A DNA stretch of 64,000 nt. Origin: Saturnia japonica (lineage: Eukaryota > Arthropoda > Insecta > Lepidoptera > Saturniidae). The stretch covers positions 1,054,001 through 1,118,000 of the forward strand of contig CM065322.1 in the NCBI GenBank assembly GCA_033032175.1. The letters run 5' to 3'. The notes under the pieces are model-generated. The model was not told where the DNA came from and did no database searches. It saw only the letters and a list, made by a program, of their open reading frames with translations. Of the stretch, positions 37,989 through 48,789 are shown in pieces; position 1 is the first letter of the stretch, and every line of letters starts with the position of its first letter. A program made the translations under genes and the position numbers.

Positions 37989-40889
37989 TCAACGGTCCAT
38001 CGCGCCGGCCAACGCTTGCTGGATTACTAGCTGCTGGGCGCTTATTAACTTCTTTAATTCCTTCACTTCCTGCGTCAATTGTCTTACGTTTTCAGATGTC
38101 TCATCCAATCTCGCATGAAGACTGCCCAAACCAGAATATCCGTATTCTCGGTATCCAGAATCGTTATTATTTTCATATTTCTTAAAACACGAATATGCCC
38201 CTGTAGTTGATCCACTCGACGATATAGTGTGACCGTATTGCTTTCTCATTTTCGCAATGTCGTAGGCAGCCATCATTATATCTCTTGGTAATCTTTTCTC
38301 GCTCGGATTCAAAGGTTTTACGCTCAACACCACTCTATAAGCTTGTGGTGATACAAGAGCTGACGAATGTAAGATTTTTAACAAACATTTTGGTAAATAG
38401 CCATTGAATAATGCAAGCTCCATGTATGAAATCAATTTTGTCTGTCGAACTAATTTGGATAATCCCGCGGTCTTTCTTAATCCTTGGATATCGTGAACGG
38501 CGATACCAACTAGCAGATTCATGAGAACAACGGTTACAAACAAAAGAAATAAAACGTACGTAATTTGAGCGGAAAATTCCAGTAAAACAGGTGGATCGTT
38601 TCCATCCGGTTCGTTCAATAATAGATCTAAATTTAGCTCTCCAATCATCATTGTCAACACAGTTATAAAGCCCATAAATGGATTTGCGAAAGATGAAGAA
38701 TCTGGAAAGATGACGCAGAAGCTTATCGTGAAACCGATAAGAATACAAGAGTAGGCCATTAGTAGTTTAGCAAATTCTTTCTGAACTTTCTGATACATGG
38801 CTACGTAAGTGCCAAATACAGGGAGCTGACCAATCATCATCATGAGGTTTGTCCAGCCCGCGAGCACGGCAAATGCTCCAACGTGATTTTGCCAAGTGTA
38901 CGTTATGTTTGTGTAAATGTAAGATATGAGAAATACGCTTATTATCACGAACCATTCAATTATATTTTCAGATTGCATTAAATATTGCTTCACGGTTGAA
39001 TAACCAGCTATGCCATATACTTTTCTAAATATCTCGAATATAGTAATCCCGGCTAGAACCCACCATTGCATTTCTATAACAAATGGATTTTTTCTCAGCA
39101 GATCTCCGAGAATTGACTGCTTCTGGCATAGTTCTTGTTCTTGTATCGTTTCTTCCATATCTTTGCTTCCATTATAACAATTATGAGCTAAGGCTGTCAG
39201 AACGTATAATGTAAGACATAGAACAAATATAAAGCTTAAAAACAATCTTGCAACGTAGTACTTCCGTATCTTCTCCCATTTAATGTATAGAAATGCTGAA
39301 CATAGGGGATGTAAGAGAACTTCTTTCTGTCCTTCGTCTACAAAAGTGTTCAAGTAGCTGATTTCTCGTGGATAACAATGTTGGAGTATGCTACGAAAAT
39401 CAAACTCTAATTCTACCTCCCTGCTGCTCGTCTGTGAGTGATGTAATGTAATCGCGCAATCCAGTTTCCTGGTAACCATAGCAAGTGAAGCGGGTGTTTT
39501 TCTGGCTATCACATTAAGAGCTGAATTGCCTTTTTTAGATCTCGTTGTTACGTCTGCTCCATGATATATGAGGGTCTCAACACACGCGGACAGGCCATCG
39601 AGAGCAGCGAGATGAAGGGGCGTGAATCCGTACTCGTCCTTCTGGTTTACGTTCGCACCCCAGCTGATCAAAGTTTCGATTATGTCACAAGCGGGATCAG
39701 ATTTGTTGATAGCTGCGTGTAGAGGCGTCCTCTTGTCAAAATCCATTGCGTTCGGTTCTGCGTGACCCTTTCGTAGCAATGACTCGACACACTCCAAGCT
39801 GGCAGAGCGCGCGGCAAGGTGCAGTGCAGTACAACCTCGGTGGTTCTTTAAACTGGCTTCGGCCCCTTTGGATAGTAACAAATCCACACATTCTATAAAA
39901 CCTCCATCGGCGGCCAGGTGTAAAGCTGTCGATTCTCTGTCACAAACTTTTGTTCTTACGTTCGTATCAACTCCCGGGGTTTCAAGCAAGATTGTGAGGC
40001 ACTGTATCATTCCCAGATCGGCAGCGAGATGCACAGCGTTTGTGCCGCCCGGCTCAATTAGATTTACGTCGACACCGTGCGATATGAACAACTTTAGACA
40101 CTCGACAGAATTCGCCCTAACTGCGCAGTGTAACAGGCCTCCCTCACAATTGAGATGTTTGACGGCGGCGTGCACGGACGCGCCGCGAGCTATCAACAAA
40201 TTGGCCACTCGCACCGAATCACCAAACGCCGCACAATGGAGCGGGGCGAAGCACCGGGGCATGTAATTAGGGTCGACTCCACACAATAGGAGATAAATAG
40301 CACAATCTACACAACCACTGAAGGCTGCACCATGCAGTGCTGACAAGCCCAGCGAGTCAAAGTAGAGCGGATCTGCCCCCACGTCCACGAGCAGCGGCAG
40401 CAGGCTCCTCAGCTTCAACGACGCCGCCCAGAACAGGCAAACGTTTCTTTCCGCTTCGGAAGCCGTCGCGAACACAGTTTTAGCGGAGTCAGGCGTGATG
40501 ACGCCGGACTCAAGCTCGTCCAGAAGACGCAGACGGCCACTGGCGGCGCGCATCTGTTCGTGTGCGCTCTGTCGCAGTGAGTCGGCGCAGATGTGTGCTG
40601 TCAAGTCTGAGGGCGGTTCCTCGAAGCTGTCGTACATATTGGGGGCACTCTCCGCCGGTGGTGAGGAGCCGGCGAGCACATACTCGAGGTGTCCCATGGA
40701 AGGATAAGCACGCTCGAGCGACTCATCGTCGGGCGGGGGGGACTGCGTGCGTGCCGGCGAGCTGAGGGTGCGGGCGGCGCGCGACCGCCGCTGGGCGCAG
40801 GAACGCGCTGCATCGTCGGGCTCGTCATAGCGCGGAGTGCGGCGCGATAGGAACCAGCGCGCGGGCAACAGACGGCGCGTGGTAGGCAT
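37989..40889 (-). CDS. pyx: TRPA channel, Pyrexia type, intronless
   Basis: Cation channel of the TRPA subfamily; Drosophila Pyrexia opens on noxious heat and protects against heat stress. 966 codons, close to the ~950 of the fly protein. The N-terminus (1-95) is Ser/Arg/Pro-rich. Nine to ten ankyrin repeats cover ~147-480 (for example SALHGAAFSGCVDCAIYLL, TALHLAADGGFIECVDLLL, TPLHLAALDGLSACVETLI). Six membrane segments follow: S1 ~544-569, S2 ~604-623, S3 ~642-665, S4 ~669-690, S5 ~704-728, pore loop ~738-755 with MIGELN, S6 ~772-799. A C-terminal coiled coil lies at ~928-961. The start is ATG 40,889; the frame is open seven codons further to a TTG and beyond, but no ATG lies between this one and an in-frame TGA near 40,984. 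No introns in the coding region. Pyrexia is chosen over other TRPA members on the membrane and C-terminal sequence. Confidence 0.9.
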   Translation of the reverse strand: MPTTRRLLPARWFLSRRTPRYDEPDDAARSCAQRRSRAARTLSSPARTQSPPPDDESLERAYPSMGHLEYVLAGSSPPAESAPNMYDSFEEPPSDLTAHICADSLRQSAHEQMRAASGRLRLLDELESGVITPDSAKTVFATASEAERNVCLFWAASLKLRSLLPLLVDVGADPLYFDSLGLSALHGAAFSGCVDCAIYLLLCGVDPNYMPRCFAPLHCAAFGDSVRVANLLIARGASVHAAVKHLNCEGGLLHCAVRANSVECLKLFISHGVDVNLIEPGGTNAVHLAADLGMIQCLTILLETPGVDTNVRTKVCDRESTALHLAADGGFIECVDLLLSKGAEASLKNHRGCTALHLAARSASLECVESLLRKGHAEPNAMDFDKRTPLHAAINKSDPACDIIETLISWGANVNQKDEYGFTPLHLAALDGLSACVETLIYHGADVTTRSKKGNSALNVIARKTPASLAMVTRKLDCAITLHHSQTSSREVELEFDFRSILQHCYPREISYLNTFVDEGQKEVLLHPLCSAFLYIKWEKIRKYYVARLFLSFIFVLCLTLYVLTALAHNCYNGSKDMEETIQEQELCQKQSILGDLLRKNPFVIEMQWWVLAGITIFEIFRKVYGIAGYSTVKQYLMQSENIIEWFVIISVFLISYIYTNITYTWQNHVGAFAVLAGWTNLMMMIGQLPVFGTYVAMYQKVQKEFAKLLMAYSCILIGFTISFCVIFPDSSSFANPFMGFITVLTMMIGELNLDLLLNEPDGNDPPVLLEFSAQITYVLFLLFVTVVLMNLLVGIAVHDIQGLRKTAGLSKLVRQTKLISYMELALFNGYLPKCLLKILHSSALVSPQAYRVVLSVKPLNPSEKRLPRDIMMAAYDIAKMRKQYGHTISSSGSTTGAYSCFKKYENNNDSGYREYGYSGLGSLHARLDETSENVRQLTQEVKELKKLISAQQLVIQQALAGAMDR

Positions 40890-40997
40890 GCCGACGGCGA
40901 CGGCCGACAAGCGACTGAGTCCAGCAACCGCGGCGCGGGTCTCTCGCGATGCTATTGTGATTCGCGAGTCACGAACACCTTGTCACTCTTGTACCGT

Positions 40998-41003
40998 TTA
41001 TAC
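40998..41003 (-). promoter_or_regulatory. Candidate TATA box of pyrexia
   Basis: TATAAA on the minus strand, 109-114 bp upstream of the ATG, predicting a short leader of about 80 nt. No strong initiator was identified, so this is a candidate only. Confidence 0.4.
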
Positions 41004-42459
41004 ACTTGATCACCCCAATTCGCAAGAAATGTTCTATGTTTTTTATTAATCTTTTTCTAATGAAAGAAAAAATGTACAATAATAACGTTCAGTTAAGTAA
41101 AAACGCGGTATTACTATATTTACTCTCACGATAAGAAATAAGGCATTTAAACTCGAAACAATCAGAAATACGTGACATAGGTAGCTCTAATTTTTGAACA
41201 AAAAACTTTATAAATAAGTAGTTACTTTATCATGCGCAACAACTAAATACTCAAGAAAATAAAGTGTTCTATTATTATAGTCATTCGTTTAAAACTGATT
41301 CGTGGCTATGAAGCCGAATATCCGAAATCTCAGCGCTAAATTTTAAACTCTGTCGTAGATCGGCAATTATATAGTAAACTAAGTTTACTAAATGTTTGTA
41401 AACCTTAGTTAGTATTTCTTTGTAGTCTAGTAGTCTGTACCATGCCTAATTTGACAATGCAATTGCGGTGGGTATGTTTACCAACATTTTTTGCGATGAT
41501 ATCATTTCCACTTCAAATGATCTCTATCATTATTTTAGTCTGAAACCTCTGTGACCTTGAATTATTTTAATTTTTTAAACAAAAAGATTTTAAATAAAGA
41601 GTTAATGTTGAAAAATATTTTGTTCCGAAACAATGAGCTGAACATTTTTCACTGCTTTTATTCTTCTAGACAAGCAATTTGGAACAGAAAATCTTTGGCT
41701 AATTGACTGTAGTGTATGAACCGCGCGGAGGTTGCTGATGTTAAAATGTAGCGATTAGAGAGTAATTTACACTACTGCTCATATTAACCTTTGTACATTT
41801 GTTTACGACAAATATTTTTGTTATAAATTACGAAACGAATGAATTCATTACATATACAATAAAACCAACTCAATTTAAGGGCACGAAACTTAAATATAAA
41901 TTTGAAGCGATTAAAACTTTTACAACAAAGATAATAATGTGGCTTGAGGTAGGAGTTGACTTGTAGAAATCGTCACGTAAAGAAAAAGGGTTAAGCTCCC
42001 TCTATGTAACTTTCTCTCTCTCTCTCTGTTTATACGAGTGTGTGAGCGTACGTGTATTTATATTCGAACAGGCGAGCATCGTGCGAGGCTAGTTGTATAA
42101 CCCTTTCGGGTAGGGCTCCTCAGGGTGGTCTCACAAAATAGGCGCGCGTTCAGTAATTCAATAGTTTATCATTTATTTTGTATGGCATATACTATATATA
42201 ATACTTACATCGACGTGTTCTTTATGAAATAGACTAATTGATTTTTTAATTATATTTTACTTTTTTTATTGTTTTGCTAATTTCATTTCTGACGGGGATA
42301 AGCACTATTTTTCCTAAATGAAAATTATGTCAAATGCCACAAGAACTTCTTTTGAACCCTTTCTATCTTGTTTTTGAAGTGATAACTTCTTATGGGAGAG
42401 TAAACCGCTTAATAGTATAGTATTAATAGTAGAATAGTTTCAGTCAGCCTTAACAACAC

Positions 42460-42525
42460 GTTCGTAGCTTAGTGTTCGAAAGCATGACTGCTAGTGCCGA
42501 AGTCTTAGGTTCGAATCCTTTTCTC
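42460..42525 (+). repeat. tRNA-derived SINE head
   Basis: TAGCTTAGTG resembles an A box and TCTTAGGTTCGAATCCTT contains a consensus B box GGTTCGAATCC. No acceptor stem pairing was found, so it is not called as a tRNA. Confidence 0.5.
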
Positions 42526-42884
42526 TTTCGTTTGGTTTTTTTTTCTTTTTGATTAGTTTAAGTTATCACTTCTGTCGAGCGTCCCGAGACGCAGAATTTT
42601 TGGACTGAAAACTTCATTTAGCGCGGTACGCATATTTTTAGATGAGATAAAATCTCTGGACTCGCAACACCGTTACGAGACGCAGCTGTAGTGTATGCAT
42701 ATATGCATGTACATATCGCAGTTTCAAATAATTAATATTTATTTATAAATAAATAAATTCATAAATAAAATGCAATTCATAACCCAATAACCCTAGTACC
42801 CATCTTAAAAATATCTAACACGCTAAAATAAGTTTTCACTTCTGTCGGCACTCTCGGAGAGAAACGCGAAATTAAAAAAAAAAA

Positions 42885-43115
42885 AAAATTTAATGTGGGT
42901 CTCATACGACGCTATAAAATTTCAAACCGCTACGTACGAGTAAGTTAAATAGTACAATCCTTGTGCGAGGCGACTTAATTAAACCTTTACTGTTACGCAA
43001 TACAAAGACTAAAATTTTATTCCTTTTGTTAACAATATTATTTAGATGCACATTGAAACGCAATTCAGTATCCACAAGGATGCCGAGATCGCGAAGATTG
43101 ATCAGTGCTGTCAAT
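42885..43115 (-). pseudogene. Dead LINE reverse transcriptase fragment
   Basis: NLRDLGILVDTELRFNVHL, IVNKRNKIL, then GLKFYSVV, a stop where the family has Trp, and DPH, matching the thumb region of non-LTR reverse transcriptases (usual form DLGVLLDSKLTF...LEYCSVVWNP). The TGA in place of TGG shows it is inactive. Confidence 0.75.
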
Positions 43116-43165
43116 GGCCCAGAATTTATAAAGTACTAGCTGGTACCCGCGACTTCGTCTGCGTA

Positions 43166-43500
43166 TTATTGGATATACACAGATTGATCTCGAAACACGA
43201 CAAACCAAAAGAAAATCATAGATGGGTTTGTCACTGTAGTGTATCATTCTCTATTGTTGGCTCTTAGACGCGCATGTCCACGCACTCCCGCCGCTCACAG
43301 CTGACTGACTGTTTTGCGACCGCATGTGCACTAGAGATGACCTAATGCTTCTCTCTCTTTCACTCACAGACACTACAGTCACTATGTGTATGGTAGACGT
43401 GATCCCTACCACCCCGCTATATTCCTGCATATACACCGGCTGATCTCGGAACATGATAGACCAAAAGAAAATCCTAGATGGATTTGTCATTGTGTGTCCT
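43166..43500 (+). repeat. Two tandem units of interspersed repeat B
   Basis: GATATACACAGATTGATCTC / CAAACCAAAAGAAAATCATA and ATATACACCGGCTGATCTCG / AGACCAAAAGAAAATCC, ~235 bp apart. Inverted pairs occur at 55,002-55,165, and single ones near 47,845-47,935 and 60,180-60,230. Confidence 0.65.
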
Positions 43501-43983
43501 ATTGTAATTTACATGCCAATACGAATCCAGTACATAACCGTCCCAATAAAACTTCAAAAAAATATTAAAATCATCCTTATTGTACCGGCTTGCGAGAAAG
43601 ATTTTTGAAAAACGTGAAACCCCTTTTAAATCTTACCAAAAGCATAAATGTGAATTTTCCTCTCCTTAATTTAAGACAATATGGGTTCTTCATAAGAACT
43701 TTCATCCACTATTTCATTTCGTCATAGCTTTCATCAAGTTTACATAAGGTAGTCTATGTCCTTTTCCATGGTCTAATATATCTCTTTACCTACATTCATT
43801 ACAATTGGTATGAAGTTTGTCAAAAAGTCAGAAGGTTGCGTGTTCATATCAAGTCTGGGTCACCACATGTGGGATAACCCAATGAAAGAATTCACTCTTA
43901 ACAAAAATGTATATTAAAGATAATTAACAATAGGTAGGTATATCGATATAAATAAAACAACAAACCAATTGGCGTGCTTTATG

Positions 43984-44195
43984 TAGGTTTAGATTTAGGT
44001 TTGGGTTTAGGTATGGATTTAGGTTTGGGTTTACGTTTGGGTTTAGGTTTAGGTTTGTGTTTTGGTGTGGGTATAGGTATGGATTTAGGTTTGGATTTAA
44101 GTTTGAGCTTAGGTTTAGGTTCTGGTTTTGGTTTGGGTTAAGGTTTAGGTTTGGGTTTAGGATTAGGTTTAGGCTTAGGATTAAGTTTATGTTTA
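43984..44195 (+). repeat. Degenerate GGTTTA/GGTTTG hexamer array
   Basis: About 35 units of GGTTTA, GGTTTG and near variants. It resembles telomeric DNA but is not the insect pentamer TTAGG. A second short stretch of TTAGGTTAAG type is at 44,533-44,600. Confidence 0.9.
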
Positions 44196-44275
44196 GTTGA
44201 CGTTAATCGTTAAAAAACTAAAAGAGATTGGACTATTGAAAACATGCCGCTGAATTTGATGATGTGAAAGCATGA

Positions 44276-44302
44276 GGGGGGGGGGGGGGTGGGGGTGAGG
44301 GG
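44276..44302 (+). repeat. G14 tract with further G runs
   Basis: Fourteen G (44,276-44,289), then GGGGG and GGGG after short spacers; capable in principle of forming a G-quadruplex on the plus strand. Confidence 0.85.
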
Positions 44303-44789
44303 TAACCTCCATGTGTAAGAAAAAGTGCGGATACAAATCGTTTCTAAAAATTGTTATTTTAATTTTATTGTTATGTCTGTCTAAGAGTTTATATGAATTT
44401 ACAACGAATTAGTATTTGTTTCAAGCACTTACCGACTGCTGCCATAGCTCGCTCGCTTCGCTTGTTCGGCTCGTGCCATAAAATCACAGTTCAAACATAA
44501 TCTAACCAATATTACGACAACAGAATAGGTTGAGTCTTAAGTTTAGGTTAAGTTTAGGCTTAGGTTTCGGTTAAGGTTAAGGTTTAAGTTTTAAGTTTGA
44601 GTTGTGTATGAATTGTACAACGAATAAATTTTTTTTAGCATTTGCCGACCGCTGCAACGGCCCTTTCGCTTCGTTTTGTCTAATGCCTTATGATCACAGT
44701 TCAAACAATCTAACCAATTTTACTACAACGGAACAATTTAATTTTAGGCTTAGGCTTAGATATGAATTGATAACAGAGGTCAAACTATA

Positions 44790-45265
44790 ACATTTACCAG
44801 AACAAAATGAATTCTTGTTTATCCAGGTTATAGATTATTTGTTTGATAAATTTCATTAAAATCCATTCAGTCGTTTTTGCGTAACTGAGTAACAAATATA
44901 CATTTTTTTTTATTAATTATATTTGTAGAATAATACTGGTTAAACTATGACTTTTATCGGGATAAAAAGTACCTTATGTATTAATTTAGATTTATGGACT
45001 ATCTGTGTGCTAAATTTCATCCGAAACATTTGAGCCGTTTTTGCGTGATTGAGTAACAAACATACAAATTTTCCATTTATTATATTTGTAGGATGACACT
45101 GGTTAAACTATGACCTTTACCGGGATAATAAGTATCCTATGTGTTAGTCCAGGTCATAGACTATCTGTTTGCTAAATTTAATTGAAATCCGTTCAGCCGT
45201 TTTTGCATGATTGAGTAAAAAACATCCAAACATGCACACTCACATTTATTATATTAGTAAGATTG
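44790..45265 (+). repeat. ~165-bp tandem repeat, about 2.8 units
   Basis: CCGTTTTTGCGTGATTGAGT-type blocks recur at about 44,870, 45,033 and 45,201, each followed by AACA(T/A)A..., a TTATATTTGTAG spacer, and ACTGGTTAAACTATGAC in the first two spacers. Confidence 0.85.
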
Positions 45266-45439
45266 ACGAATAAAGAATGACTTATTGCGGGAGAAATGAG
45301 TTACATAGCACAATACAATAAATTATTATCTATACAATTAATGGAATCGAAGTGTCTGTTTGTAAGGTCAAAATAACAGCTTTTTACTAAATGCTTATGA
45401 AAGTATATACGATACCTATAACAAAAAACACATTTTTAA

Positions 45440-45855
45440 AATTTTTGTCTGTCTTTCTGTCTGTTTGTTCCAGATAATCTCCGAAACGGTTTGAACGATT
45501 TTGATGGGACTTTCACTGATAGCTGAATTTATGGGAAGTAACTTAGGCTACTTTTATTTTAGAAAAGAATTTGGGTTACGCACAAATAAATAAAAAATGG
45601 TCACGGTGAATCAATTCGGGTGCTTAAATGGCTTATGCTGAGTAAACTATAAGAGATCTAGCAAATTAATGTGGTACATACTTGTATTATAGGTATTAAA
45701 AAGACCTACAAAAAGTCTGGGAGAGTATACATCTATCTTCTAAGGAACACCCGCAATAAGCATTTTTGTCTTACAAATAGTCGGGAGCGGGGGAGCAAGA
45801 TTTTCGCGGGCATTCTGTAGGTCACGTGAACGAAGCCACGGGCACAGCTAGCTTT
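45440..45855 (-). repeat. Dispersed ~420-bp repeat, inverted intergenic copy
   Basis: Reads ATCTCCGAAACGGTTTGAAC ... GATGGGACTTTCACTGATAG ... CCACGGGCACAGCTAG, the reverse complement of the two copies around unc79 exon 12. Short related ends occur near 9,386-9,430 and 55,725-55,785. Confidence 0.75.
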
Positions 45856-46369
45856 TAATATTTTATTGAGTTGTTTTTTTTACTACATTTAGCCTACATT
45901 TAGCTCACAATCTGTCCGAGTGGCCCCTAGCTCCAATAAGTCGTGTATCCCAGATTTAAGGTATAAGCATCTGTCTGTTACACAATTTACAATATACGGA
46001 ACAGCGATTCTAGTGCACTATAGAATTAATTGCAGATACCAAAACGAATCGGACCTAATTTCGTTTGTCAGAAAAGCACATTGAAGCAGATGAGTTGACA
46101 GGCGTGCCAATAATAAGCCAGGAAGCCGTACAATGGACACAAAGGATCACATCCGTGCATCATCAGTTGTATAACGAATCAATTCAAATTGCACGAGATA
46201 CAATCTAATAGTTGGCAATTGCTTTTTACCGAAGTTATAGTCACAGGTGACCTTCAGTGCTACATTGGACAATGTGATTTTTCTTGAAACCACTACTAAT
46301 CATGATAGTTTGTGAATTTGAAAAATCTGAAATATTTGACAATTTTATTTCTTTAGTAAGTTTAGCGGA

Positions 46370-46575
46370 TGGCTTCAAGCTCACCTGATGCTAAGTGACG
46401 ATGTGGCCCAAGACGCTAAGCCTAGTGGAGAACTGGCTCTCAAGTCCAACTACCGGACTACACCTATAGGTGCTTGACGGCCGATATTTAATTTAAGAGT
46501 GGTAGCTGACCAGACAGGCATTACAAAATAACACCATGCTATGGTTTCATTGCGATGTTTTCCTTCACTATTCTA
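46370..46575 (+). repeat. SINE-like interspersed repeat
   Basis: GCTCACCTGATGCTAAGTGA, GAGAACTGGCTCTCAAGTCC and a GTTTCATTGCGATGTTTTCC end, colinear with 15,430-15,670. Confidence 0.65.
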
Positions 46576-47929
46576 AAAGCTCAAACTATACACGATACCC
46601 CTGAGCCGTCATTGACTTTTTGTAGTTTGTAGTGCCAACTACAAAGTATTATAGTTCTTCGGGAAGAGGTCTTTACCCGGCTGTGTGACATTTAAATGTT
46701 GGTACGACTGTTAAACTTGAAGTTCAAAATAAAAATGGTTACTGTGACTTTTCGCTAGGCTTTTTGAAAAACTAAAATTCTTTAGTAGGTACTTTATTTT
46801 GATGTATCTAATAAGGTGAAGTGGAAGTGGAAGTCATGTAAGCGCACGAAAATAATTTTTTGATGACTTGATTATAAATAATTGAATTTTCTCTACTATA
46901 CAAAAACATAATTGGAATCTCTAAATTATAGTAAAAACCGCATTAAAATCCGTTCCGTAGTGTAAAAGATGTAAGCAGTAAGCATACGGAGGGACAGACG
47001 CGGACGCTGGAGGGCGGGAAGCGACTTTACTTTATACTATAATATTGATAGTTATTTCAAACAAAGTAGGTAACAAAATAGATCGAGAAACGAAGTTTCT
47101 TTTGAGTTGTGTACCTGGGGAAGCGTGTTAGAAAATATAGTAATTGTCGTTTCCAGTAGTTGCATGTAGGTCAATGGATTTACAGGTCAATTAAAACTAA
47201 TTGTAAGTACCTAGTTGAACAAAGGTAGAAAATTGCACTTGTTTACGAGATCTAGTTTTGCGTCACAGTCCTATGCGTGATTGAAACGTTAATTATAAAT
47301 AAATTAATTATTTACAAAGGTATTCATGACATAATTCATGGAGTGATGTTAGTAAGTCTATCGTTGAGACTAGAGTCTCAAGTTTGAAACCGACTGATGC
47401 TTTTTTGTTTATAGTATTTCCTTTTTGTTTATACAACCAATGTGGCAAAAAAGCGTTCGGCCCGCATGGTTGTAAGCGACTACCGTATCTTATGGAATAT
47501 TGTAACACCGGAGGTATGATTAGCTCGTTGCCGACTTTGAACTAACCTTTGGCAAGGAACTCTGGAAACCTTACTCACCACAGAAACTTAACAACGAGGT
47601 TACTTGGTTGCGACCTTCTGTAGGGGAGGTTTTACAACAATCGAACTGTCCCATGTAGAAAGAAATTTACAATGGGATTTCTCAGTACTCTGAGCGTTTT
47701 TTTTTTATAGTAGCTCGGCAAATTGACTGTATTGTCCCTGGTGGGAAGCACTGTACAATCTTAACACAACGGTGACCACCGAGAAATCGTAATCCATCGA
47801 CGGTCACCGCTATTATGCCAGCCTGCATTCATTTACCTGGATATGCACAGGCTGATCACGAAACGCGACACGTAAAAGTGAGTCACTATGGCGGGCTTTT
47901 CACCACATGCATGGTGGTCTTACATATGT

Positions 47930-48485
47930 CATTGGTCAATTGATAGGCTATAAAAAGTTTCAATAGGTACTGCTTTTAGAAACAGTAAAAAAAATATAAC
48001 CGATTTTAATGAAATTTTGTACACGGGAAGTATAAGTTATTCCATAACAATAAGACAATGAAAACCAACAAAACAGCAGAACCATCAAATGGGAATAACA
48101 AATATCAATATTTTAAATAAAAGTACGACAATGAGACGAGTGTTCAATGACACACAAAAAGAATGACCACAATACCTTCTAGAAACCATACCAAATTATT
48201 AATTGATGGGCTATAATGATATTCAATATGAATTTTAGAAATCACAAAAAAATAAGAATTTTTTGAAATTAAATTTTCAGCAATTCTCAACTGATTTTTA
48301 TCTAATTTAGTAGACGGAAAAACATACTTATATCATTCCATAACTGATAGGCTGTAAGATTCGTCCACAATACATTTAGGCATAGTAAAAAAATACTACT
48401 AAAATTTTTGATGACATTTGTACACGGAAATTATAATATGTCAATTCTCAATTGATAGGCTAGAAGAATTGTCAATAATATGGGG
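47930..48485 (+). repeat. Irregular tandem array with the motif TTGATAGGCTATAA
   Basis: AATTGATAGGCTATAAAAAG (47,938), ATTGATGGGCTATAATG (48,202), ACTGATAGGCTGTAAGATTC (48,342) and AATTGATAGGCTAGAAGAAT (48,453), with shared ATTTTGTACACGG blocks between. Confidence 0.65.
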
Positions 48486-48789
48486 ACACTGCTAGTTTTA
48501 ATTAATAAACATAAGTAAATTATTGACCCTATCGTGGAGTATTGATGGGGTCTTACGTGATGCAGTTTGATTATTGTGCACAAGTGAAGTTAAGATGCCA
48601 GAAAAACTCCCTAGACGGTTCTAACCACAGAGTACATTATGGTTCTAACAAGGAAGCCACCATTTTGTTAAAGCGTTATATAATTTTTTTGAAGACTAGA
48701 GAAATATTCTATCGCCATTCCCCATTGCAATAGAAGAATTATGTTTAAATACACGTTGCAAAGAAATAAGTAAAAAATAATCAATATTA

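Larger units (their letters stand above)
41050..43980. other. Intergenic, repeat-rich
   Basis: No host gene recognised. Contains a CT microsatellite near 42,010, a tRNA-like SINE head near 42,463, a dead LINE reverse transcriptase piece near 42,900-43,115, and two tandem units of an interspersed repeat at 43,166-43,500. Confidence 0.6.

Noticed and set aside
40890..40910. Extending pyrexia by seven codons to a TTG
   Set aside because: No ATG upstream of 40,889 before an in-frame TGA; a non-ATG start is not supported.
42460..42525. tRNA gene
   Set aside because: A good B box but no acceptor-stem pairing or anticodon arm; a SINE head explains it.
43984..44195. True telomeric array
   Set aside because: The unit is GGTTTA/GGTTTG, not TTAGG, and is degenerate and internal.
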